A DNA stretch of 64,000 bases from Paraescarpia echinospica (lineage: Eukaryota; Annelida; Polychaeta; Sabellida; Siboglinidae). The translations under genes were made by a program, and so were the position numbers. This document shows positions 33,613 to 46,144 of this stretch, piece after piece. Where the stretch lies: contig CM034544.1 in assembly GCA_020002185.1 (NCBI GenBank), forward strand, positions 36,981,862-37,045,861, in the 5' to 3' direction. The notes beneath the pieces are model-generated. The model saw nothing but the letters and a program-made list of their open reading frames with translations. It was not told where the DNA came from and searched no databases. Every line of letters begins with the position of its first letter. Within the stretch, counting starts at the first letter, position 1.

Positions 33613-34085
33613 TAAAGATTGGAACATTACAAATAATTATGTATGTCCATGAATTGCAACAGACTGTGCTCCCTCCCCCGCCAATAGAAGGGTTTTGTTT
33701 ACAGACACAAGCGACAGACGAGCTAGTCACGAAGAATCGATCACACACCTGGGCAACCGATTCACGTGTCGTGCGCACATGTAACGCCATTTGGTATCGA
33801 AGAGAACCAACCTCGTCGTTCTTCCCGGTTTTAATTAGTGGATTATACGTGGATTTCCCGCCATCGAAAACTATTTAATGGTACATAACCCGTTTCATAC
33901 ATTACAACATTTGAACAAAATGCAGGGCTGTTACGCAATTGTCAAGCAGTCAACAAGAGAATCGTACAGAAAGCACACCCTAAGGATACGGACGGTTGTC
34001 AACGAATGTCACAAGTGCCTTGGGTAAGTCACTGTTGCGAATTACTTCATGTTGTATATGCAAGGTCATGACATGATGTGAATAT

Positions 34086-34320
34086 TTGTGTGTGTGCACG
34101 AGTATGCGCGTGTCTGCTCATATCGGTGCGCGTCTCTGCATATCTGTATGTGTTTGTGCGTGCATGCGCGAGCCCGCGCGTACCTGTGCTTGGAGGCGCG
34201 TGCCCGTGCGTGCCCGTGCGTGCCCGTGCGTGACGTGCGTGCCCGAGCGTGCCCGTGCGTGCCTGTGCATGCCTGTGCGTGTCTGTGCATACCTTTGCGT
34301 GTCTGTACGTGTCTGTGACC
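34086..34320. repeat. GTGCGTGCC-type low-complexity repeat
   Basis: Imperfect units 'gtgcgtgcc', 'gtgcatgcc', 'gtgcgtgtctgt'. Open frames on both strands are compositional. Confidence 0.88.
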
Positions 34321-36455
34321 AACTTGCAGCAAACCAAATTTGTACCGAACACATCGATCGGAAAACAAATTTAATTTTAACTCCCGATTATGTGAAATGT
34401 GACGGAAAGAAATTGAATGCTGTATTTGTCTAAACTTGAATAACAAATAATAATATCTTGTGAACACGGACAGTCATTCGTATACACTATCACATGGTTT
34501 ACCCCGGTTCATTTCATTTATAAAACATAACTGAAACTAATTCTATGCGATGCGTCTCGGGTGATTAGTACCCCTGGAGGATGGTGAACTGAACCATTGC
34601 CGCACATTGTGTTTGAGTTGACACAAACCCTTTGACATTTACTGTTGACAATTCTAATAGAATGTGTTTCAGGTTGGTGTGAACATTTTGTTGTTTTCAT
34701 GTTTGTACTATTAACAATGAAGCTAGCTTCTTACGCTCCGTGAGTAGAGCAGTGTGAGGCATTTGCCTTCCATGTAGGATTTCATGATGGAATTTTGATT
34801 CTTGTTCAGCTCCAGCAGTTGTTTAAAACAACTGATGTTTTTACTAATGCAAAATTAGTGCTTAACAGAAAGGCGACGCTTTCATCTTTTTGGTATCTAA
34901 AATTTGCTTGGACTCAATTCGGAACATGCATATTTCTTTTCCATTGACGTATTTTGTTACCAATAAAATTGTAGGTTTTCAGAACGATATGAATAATTAC
35001 CTTTTTTAAGAAAAAAATCAATTTTCGGACACATCCGATATGTTATTCATTTGACAATTGAAATGTAATTTTCATTGTATTATTGTATTAAAAGTAGGTC
35101 TAAACTTGAACAATTGATGTATTATTGTTTATTGTTAGTTAAACATGTACTTTATTTTAGTAATTTATCATTTGATCTTGTACTTTATTCTTTATTCTAG
35201 TTCTTATGTACCATGACAGATAGCCCTAGGGTCTTTTTCAAAAAGAATGTCCTTTTAGGTGGTAAGCAGGTCAGTGTTATGAAGCATTACAAACTGGTGG
35301 GGGACTCAAAATCTAAATTGAGCGTAACATATTATAAGGATAGAGCCAACCAATGTTACATCCACGAACGTACACATGTCACATGGGATTATATTTTAAC
35401 ATAACTAAAATACAGCCACTCCTGATTAGCATGTGAATGTTGATATTATATTCAGGAAATATATGGCTTTTCCGCGATTGAAATTGTCATGCGCCGATAA
35501 AATGTCGTATAGCTCTACGCCAACGAGCGCTCAGTTTTGATGCTTCTGTTAGATGAGTGCAGCATTTGACAGGAGAGATAAAGCCAATTCTCCTGCAATT
35601 ACACGTCAACGACTTTTCGAACACGGACTGTTCTCATGGTTCGATGCATCAGATCAGCACGTTGTTTCAATTACTGCTGAACATTCTAAGCATAGCGTAA
35701 ATGCATTCTACAATCCTGATATGGTCGCTTGCCAACACGTAGTTATCCAATTTAGCTTCTATTACGTAACAAACACTGCCGAGCGGGCGCTTCTATCAAT
35801 GCACCTAGAAATGTGTAAACGCGTGACAGTTGTATGTTGACCGACCAGTGTTAAACAATCGATAGTTCTAATGTGGAAGGAGCGCAGTTGCCACGTTTGT
35901 GCAAAGCAAAATCGTTCTTCAGGTGAAGCAGTTCCAGTTAAACTGGGATTCGTGCGTATTGTAACATCGCCAGATAGTCGGATAAAACAGACGTCTAGCA
36001 GGGTTTGCATTTCGCGGATGGTTGGCGCAGAACCACGCCCTGTGGAAGTTTGGTTAGTAGATGTCATGATATTTAGATCAACACGCGCGAGATTATGGAC
36101 AAAGCAGACACATAGTTATTCAGACGCAGAGACAGACAGTCAGACAGAAACACATAATTATACATACAGCCATACAGATTTAGATACACGCACTATATTG
36201 TGACGTCCATTGAACATCTTGCCAGTCTCAATACAGATATGCATACGCGTTTTCGATTAATTAGATTATTATACAATTATCAAAGTATTATAAATAAATG
36301 TTATTGTATCGTTACTTACCACACACTTATATGTAATAGTTGAAATATTTATTAACGAAACATACCACGGGGGAGTAAACTGGACATATCCAACCGTGGC
36401 TACAGACGTACTCATTTATAATTAGAAACATTTGTTCTCACTTCAACACTCCCTG
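34321..36455. other. No supported gene
   Basis: Several 60-110 codon frames exist (35213-35404 plus, 35553-35840 plus, 35762-36067 minus, 35871-36203 plus) without recognisable motifs; some overlap antisense to one another. I do not call genes. Confidence 0.45.
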
Positions 36456-36551
36456 TTTACTGTACTGTACTGTACTGTACTGTACTGTACTGTACTGTAC
36501 TGTACTGTACTGTACTGTACTGTACTGTACTGTACTGTACTGTACTGTACT
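36456..36551. repeat. TGTAC pentanucleotide microsatellite
   Basis: About 19 near-perfect 5-bp units. Confidence 0.95.
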
Positions 36552-36654
36552 GTTATTGAACCGTTGTTATGATATGTATGGCACTGGGCCACTGGATCGT
36601 TGTAGCATTTAAAGCACTTGAACAAGCATACAATGTGTATATGAAAACCTATTA

Positions 36655-37030
36655 TCTATAGTATTTATTGTCATGTTATTGCGTATATATGCACGTTTGT
36701 TTTGCACATATGATATGATAAAAATTTCTTCACACTGTTGATCTCACAAACAATCAATCGGCGCCGTCATTGTGTGCGCCATCTTGTGATTCATCTATTC
36801 TAATAACATGACTATCCATGAATCTGCATAGATCAGAATACATGTAATAGTAATACTATTTCCATGTTATTGCGATTATATACACGTATGTGTTACACGC
36901 ATGATAACAATGTATTAACATTGTTGATCTAAAACAAACAATCGACCAATCGGCGCTGGCACTCTGTCCGCCATCTTGGAGTTGATCACTTCCGTCATAG
37001 AGCATAGATCAGAATATATATAATAGATTA
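36655..37030. repeat. Two-copy ~200-bp repeat
   Basis: 'catgttattgcg.atatatgcacgt' through 'ttgatct.a.aaacaatc...caatcggcgc' and 'gccatcttg' is present at about 36670-36790 and again at about 36862-36980. Confidence 0.7.
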
Positions 37031-37049
37031 GTAATATTATTTACGCCGC

Positions 37050-38215
37050 GTATACATAAGTTTACTGCATCATATCATGTAACATAACATATGACCACAG
37101 TTTTAGCACCATTCTAACGAATCAATAACTTCACTAGGTGTAGATATGCAAGATTAATTAAAGTGAAGTTCACACCACAAATCCGCCGGTTTCTGTTGGG
37201 CAGGGTTTAAAAGCAGGTAAATGCTATATTTTAATTGCAGCTTGACGTGCTCAATATATAGGGTTATATCAAACCGGTTATGGGAAAACCGGACGGCCTG
37301 GGATCCGATATATACTCTCCCCTGCAGGGTACTTCCACACGGTGTGGGTCAGCTGTGAGAGATAAGGCTGTGACACTACTCTCCAGGGTAGTGTTGTAAG
37401 GAGCTCCCGAAGCGAGATCCCGAGCCGATCATTGGTACAGTTAGCTCTGTATCATAGGCAGTACGACTCCAGTGTCTCCCACTTCCTGATTCTCTCTTTT
37501 GTCTTACAAAAATAAACTTAATTGTTACTGTACTGGGCCATTTTCAAGACCTGAAAAGTAACTGAATAACATGGACTTAATGTACCACATAGTATTTCAC
37601 TACGTTTTTTTTTTTGAGGAATGGTGCCAAGCCCCGAAAGCAGCATTATTATAATTCATATATCATATGACATAACATATAGCCAAAGTTTTAATACCAT
37701 ACTTTAGTAGATATAAATATGTAAGATTAATTAAAGTTGAAGTTCACACCACAATTTAGTCTGTCTGTGTCTGCCAGGGTATAAAAGCAGGTAAATTGTC
37801 TATACTGGTTGTGACTTGAAGTGCGCCAACATTAATAGGATTATATATTATGTGGTATGGATGTCCACACCGGTTTGGAACGCCGGGGCTTAGGGGCCGA
37901 TATAATTCTCCTTTGAGGTGTCACTACCAACCCGTAGTTGGTCAGCTGTGATGGATCAGGCTGTGACAAATCTTCGAAAGACACCGATGCGTGTCCCGAG
38001 CTTATACTTAATACAGTTTGTTCTGTACTATAAACAGTATGGCACCAGTGTCTCCCATTTCCTGATCTCTATTTTGTCTTGCTTGGTGCCATGCATGTTT
38101 TGTTTTATAATTATTATTACTATTATTATTATGAATGCTGCAATTGATATGTTAGTACACCAGAATACTTTAATACCTCTGAAAGCGGGATTAATATAAT
38201 TAATTGATGTGATAG
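37050..38215. repeat. Two-copy ~590-bp tandem repeat with TATA-like boxes
   Basis: Copy 1 (about 37050-37640) and copy 2 (about 37641-38215) share 'gtaagattaattaaagt', 'gaagttcacaccaca', a 'gtataaaagcaggtaaat' box (gtttaaaa in copy 1), 'gtcagctgtga', 'ggctgtgaca' and 'cagtgtctccca.ttcctga' in the same order. TATA-like box, then a downstream block and AATAAA (37509, copy 1 only) give an LTR-like look, but the copies are adjacent with no internal genes, so a tandem duplication is safer. Confidence 0.65.
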
Positions 38216-41200
38216 TTGTGGACTTGCTACACATAACATAAATTTAAATAAATTATAACTAATCTGATGGTTACTTCGTACTTATGTTCCTATGTAGATT
38301 AAAATTCATGTTTTGATATATCATCTCATAATTATGCAAGTATTTCGCTGACATATTGTGGCCAGTTACGATGCGAAAACATAGTTGTAGCATCCAAATT
38401 CTACAGTGTCTAATTAAAATCACACAACACAAAAATATTAGCATAATGCTTGTGTGAGTATACTCGTTGACGTATACGCTGTCCATTTTTAAGGTGTCAT
38501 ATGACATAAGGAAAACAGAACAACTAAAGATAATGTTCTATATTGATAAATGCTACAACATGTGCCAGTGTAACATGTAACGGTCATACATACTTCGCTG
38601 TTACTACTAGGATACATGTGCACATCTTTTTATTTCCTATTTTATGAACAAAACAGACACTACGTGAGTTTTGGACAGCCATTTTGACTGAGCGCGATTC
38701 CACGGAAGAAATGTTCAAACAACAGTTGGCAGCCTAGTCCATAGAAAAGTGGGTTTCTATGTTTGTTCGCATTGTGTCTAAGTATTGTATTATACATTTT
38801 TGTGAGATGATATACATTTATTAGTAACAATAGTAATTAAATTTTTTACTGATTGCTAGGTGTTACAGTCTATGTTGGAAAATAAATGGGCCAGGCAACG
38901 GAAAATGTTCACATTCCAAATTTTGGTGAACAAATTAAAATGTGTTATAATACCAATACTGATAACAACAACATAAAATATAAAGTAGTATTCTTAAAAT
39001 CATAGTAATTGGTTGATACGAGTATATCTACAAAATATATATGCATATTGTGGGTGGTATGTTATAAGAGTAACACTTTGAGAAAAAAACCATCATCATC
39101 AGCTTAGTAGATATGATGTCCGTCACTCACTTTCAACAAAAACGGTTGTGACTATTAATATAATTATTTGTCATCATAATGAAAGCTCACAAGCAGATGA
39201 ATTCACCATGGATTAAGAGATAAACGTTCATTAGTTAGTTCGTAATTAAACAATATGTCTGACATGAGGTGAACGTCCGTCACAATATCAGTGGGCGCTA
39301 AAACATATACAAATACCTACAATTGTGATGCACGTGTGCGTCTTTGTAGACGAAAATTGTAGACACTGTGCAACTTATGCACAATTTTTATAATAATGTG
39401 CATCTACCACACATTAATAATACAATCATACTTACCACAAGGATTAGAAAAACCCTTTGTTTCACCTTTCATATATCTACGCACCATTGAGCTAAACTGA
39501 TCATGTCGGTACGTTATGACGCTAAAAAAACTCGTGCACTGATAATGTACTCTCTCTAAGTATGAAGGCGTATGTAAACATGCACACGGAAGTGATCACA
39601 ACAGCTTTCGTGACGGACATCACGGCTAATTGTGCACGTGGCAGACATAATGCAATGCTTGCATGTGCAGTACAACTAAACTCAAACACATCGAATCAAT
39701 ATTAAACCACATTGCATGTGAGACACTAGGGATACACTAATCTATAGAGGTAATAAAGTCAATTTTTATTTTAATATGGCTAAGCTGAGGGAAATCTGAA
39801 CATGATGTCCGTCACGAAATTTGCATTAAATCAGGGCAGGATGTTTGAACATCCCTTACATATGCCATTTAAAGATAACCAATTTTAATATTGAAAATAT
39901 ATATATGTGTTTCTGAGGTTACAGTTAGCCTGAAATTAAAAGTATATAGTAATATGTCTTAAAATAATGACCATGTGACAAGAGGAAGGTGGTGAATTTG
40001 AAATGGGAACATTTTCCATGGCCTGACCCAAATACTTTGTGTCAGTTGTTTGTCTAGCCAATTTGTTGAGTTGTGAAGTTTGTGGCAAAGATGTCCCAGT
40101 GTCGTGTGTGGCAGGTTCAAGTCTTGCCTGTGTTATATATCCAAACACAACAGGTTGTGCACATACACTGATTCGATTCAATAACTTCTGCCGCATTTTA
40201 TAACATCACCGAATTGTATGGACATTTTTTTCCACCTATACTGCAAAATGTAGACAAATTTAGCATGACATTTTAAATAATTATGTAAAAAAATAATCAT
40301 TCCTATGCTCTTGCATAACCCAGTTCACAAGAGATAGTGATATACATACGTATTTACGATATGCTGTTCAATTCTACACAGTCTTTCAACAACCTGTGAA
40401 AACCTGTACTGTATTGAGTAGTGATCCACTGTCATCCACAGGGCGCCACAGTGAGTTCATCATATAGGAACCAGTGTGTCCAATGATACAGTGTATACAC
40501 TGCCTACACTGTCTGCTCGGCGTCTCTCACACTCATGACTGGGAAGCAACTCCGGCCGCTGGGATCACGATCCAGTGTGTTAGAGATAGGAATTGCCTCA
40601 CCTGTGTGCGGTCTTTTACTTCCCCTAGCACAGACACCAGATGGAAGGGACCAACGGCTTTTAGTGCCTTTTCCGAAAGACAAGGCAATGTGAGATGAAC
40701 ACAGCTCTCCACTGTGAACAAATTTCAAAAGATCAAAATAATGTAAAGAAAGGTTGGCCCCACGATAATAGGGAAGCTTTGAACCACTCCTGTAACGTTG
40801 TTAATACTTAACAGACGTTTAATTTGTCGAGTTATCTAGAAGCAGGCTTTGATACTTACAACTCCACGGACATTTCTTTCATTACGGACGACTAACGGTG
40901 CAGAAAATTACGATTGCACGCGTTTGAACCGATAACATATTTTCGAGTAGAGCTATATATATATATCTAGTTCTATATTTTGTGTTTAGTTGTTTTCTTT
41001 ATACAACTACCAGGAATAGGTCAAGTAGATGTACAATGTACTTGAATACAATTACGAGGCGGGCGGGCATTCAGGAAGGCAGGAAGGCAAGCAGTCACGC
41101 AAAGTGACGTGAATATCGAGGTAACCGTCTTAGCGATACTAATTTCCTATGTTTTACTGCTGTGGAAATAATTTTGGGCTGTAGTAGATTGACCTTAATT

Positions 41201-41339
41201 GGGAGGTGACTATATTACTGAGGTGACCGTAAAGCGAGGTTCAGTTGTACAGGTCAGTGTCTGTACTAGGTCTGACAGTCGCCGTGAGTCTACCCGTCTT
41301 CTGGCCGCCGGGAGAGTTGCGAGGTATCGCCGGTATCGG

Positions 41340-41373
<34 letters not shown>

Positions 41374-41589
41374 AATGACTCAATGCTGGCCACCATTCCC
41401 GTACAAGCTCAAGAATCTGAAAAATAAGTCGGTGAAATTACTAACTGAAAATACACACTGAGCTGTTCACCGTCGACTGCTGTAGCGCCTTCCAGGCAGG
41501 GCCAGTGGCAATATGCCTTCGTCATCAACGGTCGCGGCATGACGTTGCATCATCCTCACCTGCCGAGCCGCCTCAGGGCGTCGGGCGAC
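38216..41589. other. No supported gene
   Basis: AT-rich. A stretch at about 40600-40665 ('acttcccctagcacagacaccaga', 'accaacggct') resembles 22165-22215 ('acttcccctggcagaaacaccaga', 'accaacggct'), so a dispersed repeat is present. A TA run lies at 41341-41372. Confidence 0.5.
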
Positions 41590-42177
41590 CTGAGTGATGA
41601 GAGATACGGTAGGGTGATGAAACAGGAGGTGGGGTGGTGACAGAGGCGGTGGAGTGATGACAGAAGCTGTGGGATGATGACAGAGATGGTGGAGAGGTGC
41701 CAGATGCGGTGGGGTGGTGACAGCGACGGTGGATGGTGACAGAGGTGGTGGAGCAATCACAGAGAGGCGGAGCAGTGGTGAAAAAGGCGTTAGGATGAAG
41801 ACAGAGGCGGTGGGACGTTGATAGAGGCGGTGGGGTGGTGACAGACGCGGTGGGGTGGTGACAGAGACTGTGGTTGGTGACAGAGTTGGGGGGCAATGAC
41901 AGAGGGGCGGAGCTGCGGTGAAAGAGGCGTTAGGATGAAGACAGAGGCTGTGGGGCGTTGACAGAGGCTGTGGGGCGTTGACAGACACGGTGGGGTGATG
42001 ACAGAGACGGTGGTTGGTGACAGAGGTGGTGGGGCGTTGACAGAGGCGGTGGAATGGTGAAAGACGCGGTATAGGGAAGGCAAAGGCGGTGGGGCGATGA
42101 CAGAGGCGGTGGAGTGATGACAGAAATGGTGGAGTGAAGACAGGGGCGATGGGTCGGTGACAGAGGTGGTGGGGCGA
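41590..42177. repeat. 21-bp minisatellite
   Basis: Units like 'ggcggtggggtgatgacagag'. 21 bp is seven codons, so the minus strand stays open (41467-42264) with HRLCHHPTASV-type repeats; no family is recognised and composition explains it. It ends directly at a LINE tail. Confidence 0.9.
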
Positions 42178-42310
42178 TGTTAAATCGACACATACCTTAA
42201 AGGGCGGTATACACGTAAATAAAAAGTATTGGACTCTCGATAAGCAAAAGGCTTCCTTGTCCACCTGCCATCTAGAGTTAATTGTCTGGATGGCAATCTT
42301 GTTAAATCAT
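42178..42310 (+). mobile_element. CR1-like LINE 3' tail
   Basis: 'aaatcgacacataccttaaa', 'ggactctcgataagc', 'gccatctagagttaattgtc' and 'caatcttgttaaatcatg' match the 3' end at 19350-19475. Only about 130 bp, directly joined to the minisatellite. Confidence 0.82.
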
Positions 42311-43189
42311 GTTAATTGTTACAAGCGGGCGCGTGTATATCGTAGATAGCCGGTACCAAATTTATCGCTGTGTATCGTCTTCACCAACGGCAACCGACAG
42401 ACGTGGTCATATACTAGGGCCGTCTCGCGGCGTTTCGTTTACCATCGCCTCGACCTTGAGGTGCCGCTCTGCGAGTAGAACAACTGGATCTCAACGACAG
42501 GTTAGGAGAGAACTTCCTTCATTTGTTAAAAGGACGGTTTCAGTGATATCATAATTATAAACATCACCGTTAGTATTAAGTTGATGTCGCATTGTGTTGA
42601 TAAAACCTGGGAACGTGGTTTTGGTCAGTGTTTAACAGCGGAATAGTAAGGCTATGGTTGAACCATCTACATGCATTATGGAGCGAAAAGGTGATATCTG
42701 TCCAGTTCTCCGAAATATGTTACTGTTATCGTGACTACCATAAATAGTTTACGGAGTACCTTCCATGCGGTTCAGTTAGTTCCGTGGTGAGGTTTGCCGA
42801 GGCCGCCTTCAAGGATCCGTACCACTATTTCAACCAGCCGGAAGATGCTGTCACTGTACGACGTTATGAAAACTACATGTGTAGAGCGAACGTTACGTCA
42901 GATGTGTTCAAAGTAAGAGCCTCTCTTCTCTTGGATACACCCAACCCTGGCAGAAGTGTTCGCCCCCGTCTACAGCTGATCCGGTGCTTTAAGATGAACA
43001 AATAAAATATGCATTAATGTAGGGTACATTCATTGTACAGATTTGAGATCTGGCTAGGCAAGGGGCTCAGACAGAAGGCGGCGATTCGTAGTGTCTCAGT
43101 GGCTTGACATTTGCTAGACTCATCGCTCAACGAATATGTACAAACAAAGTGTGTCCACGATACATTTATTTAAAATGTTGTCATATGTA
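42311..43189. other. No supported gene
   Basis: A 73-codon plus frame (42784-43005) has no recognised motif. The stretch has slightly higher GC than its neighbours. Confidence 0.45.
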
Positions 43190-43317
43190 TAAGAATTCTG
43201 ACCTGTCATGTTTGAAGATGAGCCAAATGTCTCAATTATATTGTAATTTTCACTTTCTAATAGTTCTCACCTGTACCATAATACCTACCTAATATACTAT
43301 CTATTGCAAATCTAAAT

Positions 43318-43513
43318 AATATATATATATATATTTATATATATATATATGTATGTGTACAAACACCTGTCTCAGGTGTGTCATGAATCTAGCACCTGTC
43401 TCGGGTGTATCATGAACCCAACACCTGTCTCAGATGTGTCATGAACCCAACATCTGTCTCAGTTGTGTCATGAACCCAACACCTGTCTCGGGTGTGTCAT
43501 GAACCTGTCTCAG
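43318..43513 (+). repeat. TA run and ~30-bp tandem repeat with copies of a 3' splice site (right arm)
   Basis: Mirror of 12361-12560. Six 'ctgtctc(a/g)g' ends in 43366-43513, each followed by 'gtgtgtcatgaac...'; the last is the acceptor of the exon at 43514. Confidence 0.85.
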
Positions 43514-43674
43514 GTATGTTGATGTCGGACAAGTACCTGCAGCTGCAGCGTCAGCAGGAGGCGGAGAGAAGGAGACGGAAGGAGAAGAAGTCGAGGAAGA
43601 AGAAGGCGAGCTGTGACTAGGACGATGATCCCTCCGCCGTCATCTCTGTCAACATCGATTACGACGTACCAGAG
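43514..43674 (+). pseudogene. AP3D1: AP3D1 exon, Arg/Lys-rich hinge with in-frame TAG (right arm)
   Basis: Same exon as 12200-12360: MSDKYLQLQRQQEAERRRR, stop at 43618-43620, then DDDPSAVISVNIDYDVPE and GTGAGG. Confidence 0.9.
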
Positions 43675-43776
43675 GTGAGGACAAGGCTCTTATTTGTTGC
43701 CAATGTTGAATTAATAAAAAGTGTGTCCATTAGCGCATGAATGGGTTGCACGGAATCCATTTGCATCAGTTCGTTT

Positions 43777-43816
43777 GCCATCTGGAGTTATTTCTCTGGG
43801 TGGAAATCTTGTTAAA
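43777..43816 (+). mobile_element. LINE 3' tail remnant (right arm)
   Basis: Mirror of 12058-12097: 'tgccatctggagtta' and 'tggaaatcttgttaaat' resemble the CR1-like LINE 3' end. Confidence 0.55.
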
Positions 43817-43856
43817 TATGTATACGTACATGGACGGATGTTCTCTGAGTTTACAG

Positions 43857-43936
43857 GGAGCCAACTTGTCAGATGATGATGACTTGAAGGGTACTAAAGA
43901 TGACCCACATAGTCTTCTCAACATTAACCTAGATGA
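43857..43936 (+). pseudogene. AP3D1: AP3D1 exon, acidic hinge (right arm)
   Basis: SDDDDLKGTKDDPHSLLNIN, LDE; open, 80 bp, donor GTGAGT. Differs from the left arm by Arg to Ser at PH(R/S). Confidence 0.92.
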
Positions 43937-44231
43937 GTGAGTGTTATTATATTATATTCTCCCGACAAGGGCCCCTCACAGGTTTGGGGCATAATGCTTA
44001 ACAGTGATGGACCATTCTTTAAAATGTTAAGTTGTGTTTGTGTCTTGATCAGGTTGTAGTACTAGTCTGAATATTAACATATAGTTGCCTCACGTTGTGT
44101 TCACTTGCTTCTTTACACCATTGGCCTCTAATGTATCAATTGGTAATAGTTAATTTGTATTAAAAATATGATTTATAGAGACAATGCATATTTTATTGTT
44201 AAAAGTTTACATTAGTTGAAAATGACAGGGA

Positions 44232-44455
44232 ATCACAGACATGTAACACACATGTCTCACACAAAGTGACATACACATGAAACACTACGATGCACACATG
44301 CATTCACACATATGCAAAGCATGTATGCATTCGCGCATTCATGCATGCACTCCAAACACACACACAACATAAACACACACACACACACACACATGCACAT
44401 ACACACGCACAAACAAAGACACACACACATGCACACTCATGCACAAGCGCACGTG
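44232..44455. repeat. CA/TG-rich microsatellite (right arm)
   Basis: Mirror of 11425-11640 with different repeat counts. Confidence 0.9.
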
Positions 44456-44491
44456 CCCATGTTGGCCCTTTTGTCCCCTTCCCCCTGGTAG

Positions 44492-44654
44492 ACCACTGCG
44501 AAATGAGGAGGTGTTGCCTGTCCACACGTACCAGACTCTGCCGTCTCCACTCAGCGTGAAGGCCCCACCAGAGTCGGCCGCCGCCACAGCACCGGAGAAA
44601 AAACACAGGAATGAACGAGAGAAGAAACACAGGAAGGACAAGAAGGAGAGGAAG
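44492..44654 (+). pseudogene. AP3D1: AP3D1 exon, Lys-rich hinge (right arm)
   Basis: PLRNEEVLPVHTYQTLPSPL ... EKKHRNEREKKHRKDKKERK, 163 bp, donor GTAGGA. Asn replaces Asp of the left arm at PLR(N/D). Confidence 0.9.
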
Positions 44655-45091
44655 GTAGGAGGGACAATTCATTTCGGTGTTTGTTTGGGAGAAATATTCA
44701 TGTTTTTCAAATTTAGCAGCTAGCCAATGTAGTGGGAATCTAAGGGAGGTGGCTTGAACAAATGTAAAATGCTACACATTTTCATACCGTAAACTTTGTT
44801 GGTGAGTTATCTATGTATTAACACTCTAACATTGGAGTCTTGTAAGTGTATCTCCTTTGAGACATCAAGGTCTACTCACATCTTGCTACGTTCATATGTT
44901 GGCTTGAATGGTTTGTTTAGACCAGTGGCCTCTGATCCACCAATTGACGATGCATTTTAGAAAACACAAATATAGGTTTCTTTAGAGTTATTTCCTTTCA
45001 TATCTTTTATGTGCGTGATTTTCCGGATAGTCTTTTTTATTCAATTGAATGGTGTTTCACCAAATGACACCAATGTAAATTAGTGGTTTGT

Positions 45092-45486
45092 CAGATCGCG
45101 CTTTTGCAGATCGATCAGCGCATCCGCTTTTTAAATCAATCAAAAGATCGGTGCGATCGGGATCGATGCGCGAATCAAAATCGATCAAAGTCAGTCGATC
45201 AGACGGTGCGGATCGACGCCGACCGATCGATCAGGAAAACGCGCAGGCGGTAGATCGACGGGATCAGATCAGTGGCGATCAGATCAGGTGGAATCCGTAA
45301 AAATCAGGATCACGCGTCACGGAATCAATGCGGAATCGACATGCGAGGATCAGATATCAAAATCAATCCGTGAATCGACAATGGGGCGATCAATCGCGCT
45401 TTATCGCGTCATCGATCAGGATCAAAATCACGAATCAGAAATCATGCGCAAATCCGGCGATCGATCGAATCAGATCAAATCAGGTC
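45092..45486. other. GATC/AATC-rich anomalous patch
   Basis: About 395 bp made of short words such as gatcgatcag, aatcaatc, ggatcag, cgcg and gcgcaaatc, rich in CpG, unlike everything around it. It sits between intron sequence matching 10780-11180 and the pyrimidine tract start matching 8706-8770, exactly where the left arm has polypyrimidine tracts and extra repeat units. An open plus-strand frame through it (45088-45300) reads only low-complexity Arg/Ser/Asp. Probably an artefact or a very peculiar simple repeat. Confidence 0.85.
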
Positions 45487-45551
45487 GGAGGAGAATGAGA
45501 GAGAGAGAAAGAAATAGAGAGATCACTACATTCATCTCTGTTGCCTCCCAG

Positions 45552-45695
45552 CATGAGAAGAAGAGCAAGAAGGTCCACCATCACTCCCGAGATGACAGTC
45601 CCACTCTCCTCATCGCCACGTCCAATGGTACTGACCAGCCAATGACCCCTGATGACATGACAGTGTCCTCTGATATGAATCACGTTGCCGAAAAG
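45552..45695 (+). pseudogene. AP3D1: AP3D1 exon, His/Lys-rich hinge (right arm)
   Basis: HEKKSKKVHHHSRDDSPTLL ... NHVAEK, 144 bp, acceptor 'gcctcccag', donor GTAATC. Val replaces Ile of the left arm near the end. Confidence 0.88.
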
Positions 45696-46144
45696 GTAAT
45701 CTTGAAAGTACTACAAACTACTCCATTTGATTTTTTTGCACGAACATGGCAGTTGGTTCTCTCTTTACAAATTTAGGATCAACTTTTTACTCAGTCCTAT
45801 TGTTACGGTAGAAAACTTCAATTATGTGACAGTTGTGCCTTTTTTTTTTGCTATTGGCATGAACTTTGAACTGTACTGATGTAGTAGTTTTACTGACATT
45901 TGACATTGTTCCAAACTTCCAATCCCCTTTATGAGCACCCATGCCTGCTGTTTTTCTCTTCAGTGCTATATTTTGGATTATGTTTTGATGAATTAGATAG
46001 AAAATTTTTAACACATCAGGTCATGCCTGGTCTTTTTTACCATATTCTACACTATTTTCGAAAGTGAACCTCCCGTCAGTCACATAAGTGTGAGAAAATG
46101 TTTTAATGAAGTTATAAAACGCCTTTGAGCAGTTTAAGCTGAAA

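Noticed and set aside
34047..34467. Cys/Arg/His-rich frames on both strands
   Set aside because: Explained by the GTGCGTGCC low-complexity repeat.
37050..38215. Complete LTR retrotransposon
   Set aside because: The two similar units are adjacent; there is no gag or pol between them and no primer-binding site recognised.
41467..42264. 265-codon minus-strand frame rich in His, Pro and Cys
   Set aside because: Product of a 21-bp repeat whose length is divisible by three; no family resemblance.
43737..43940. A 67-codon gene starting MNGLHGIHLHQ (mirror at 11934-12137)
   Set aside because: It is a read-through of a LINE tail remnant and intron into the AP3D1 exon GANLSDDDD; the first part is not coding.
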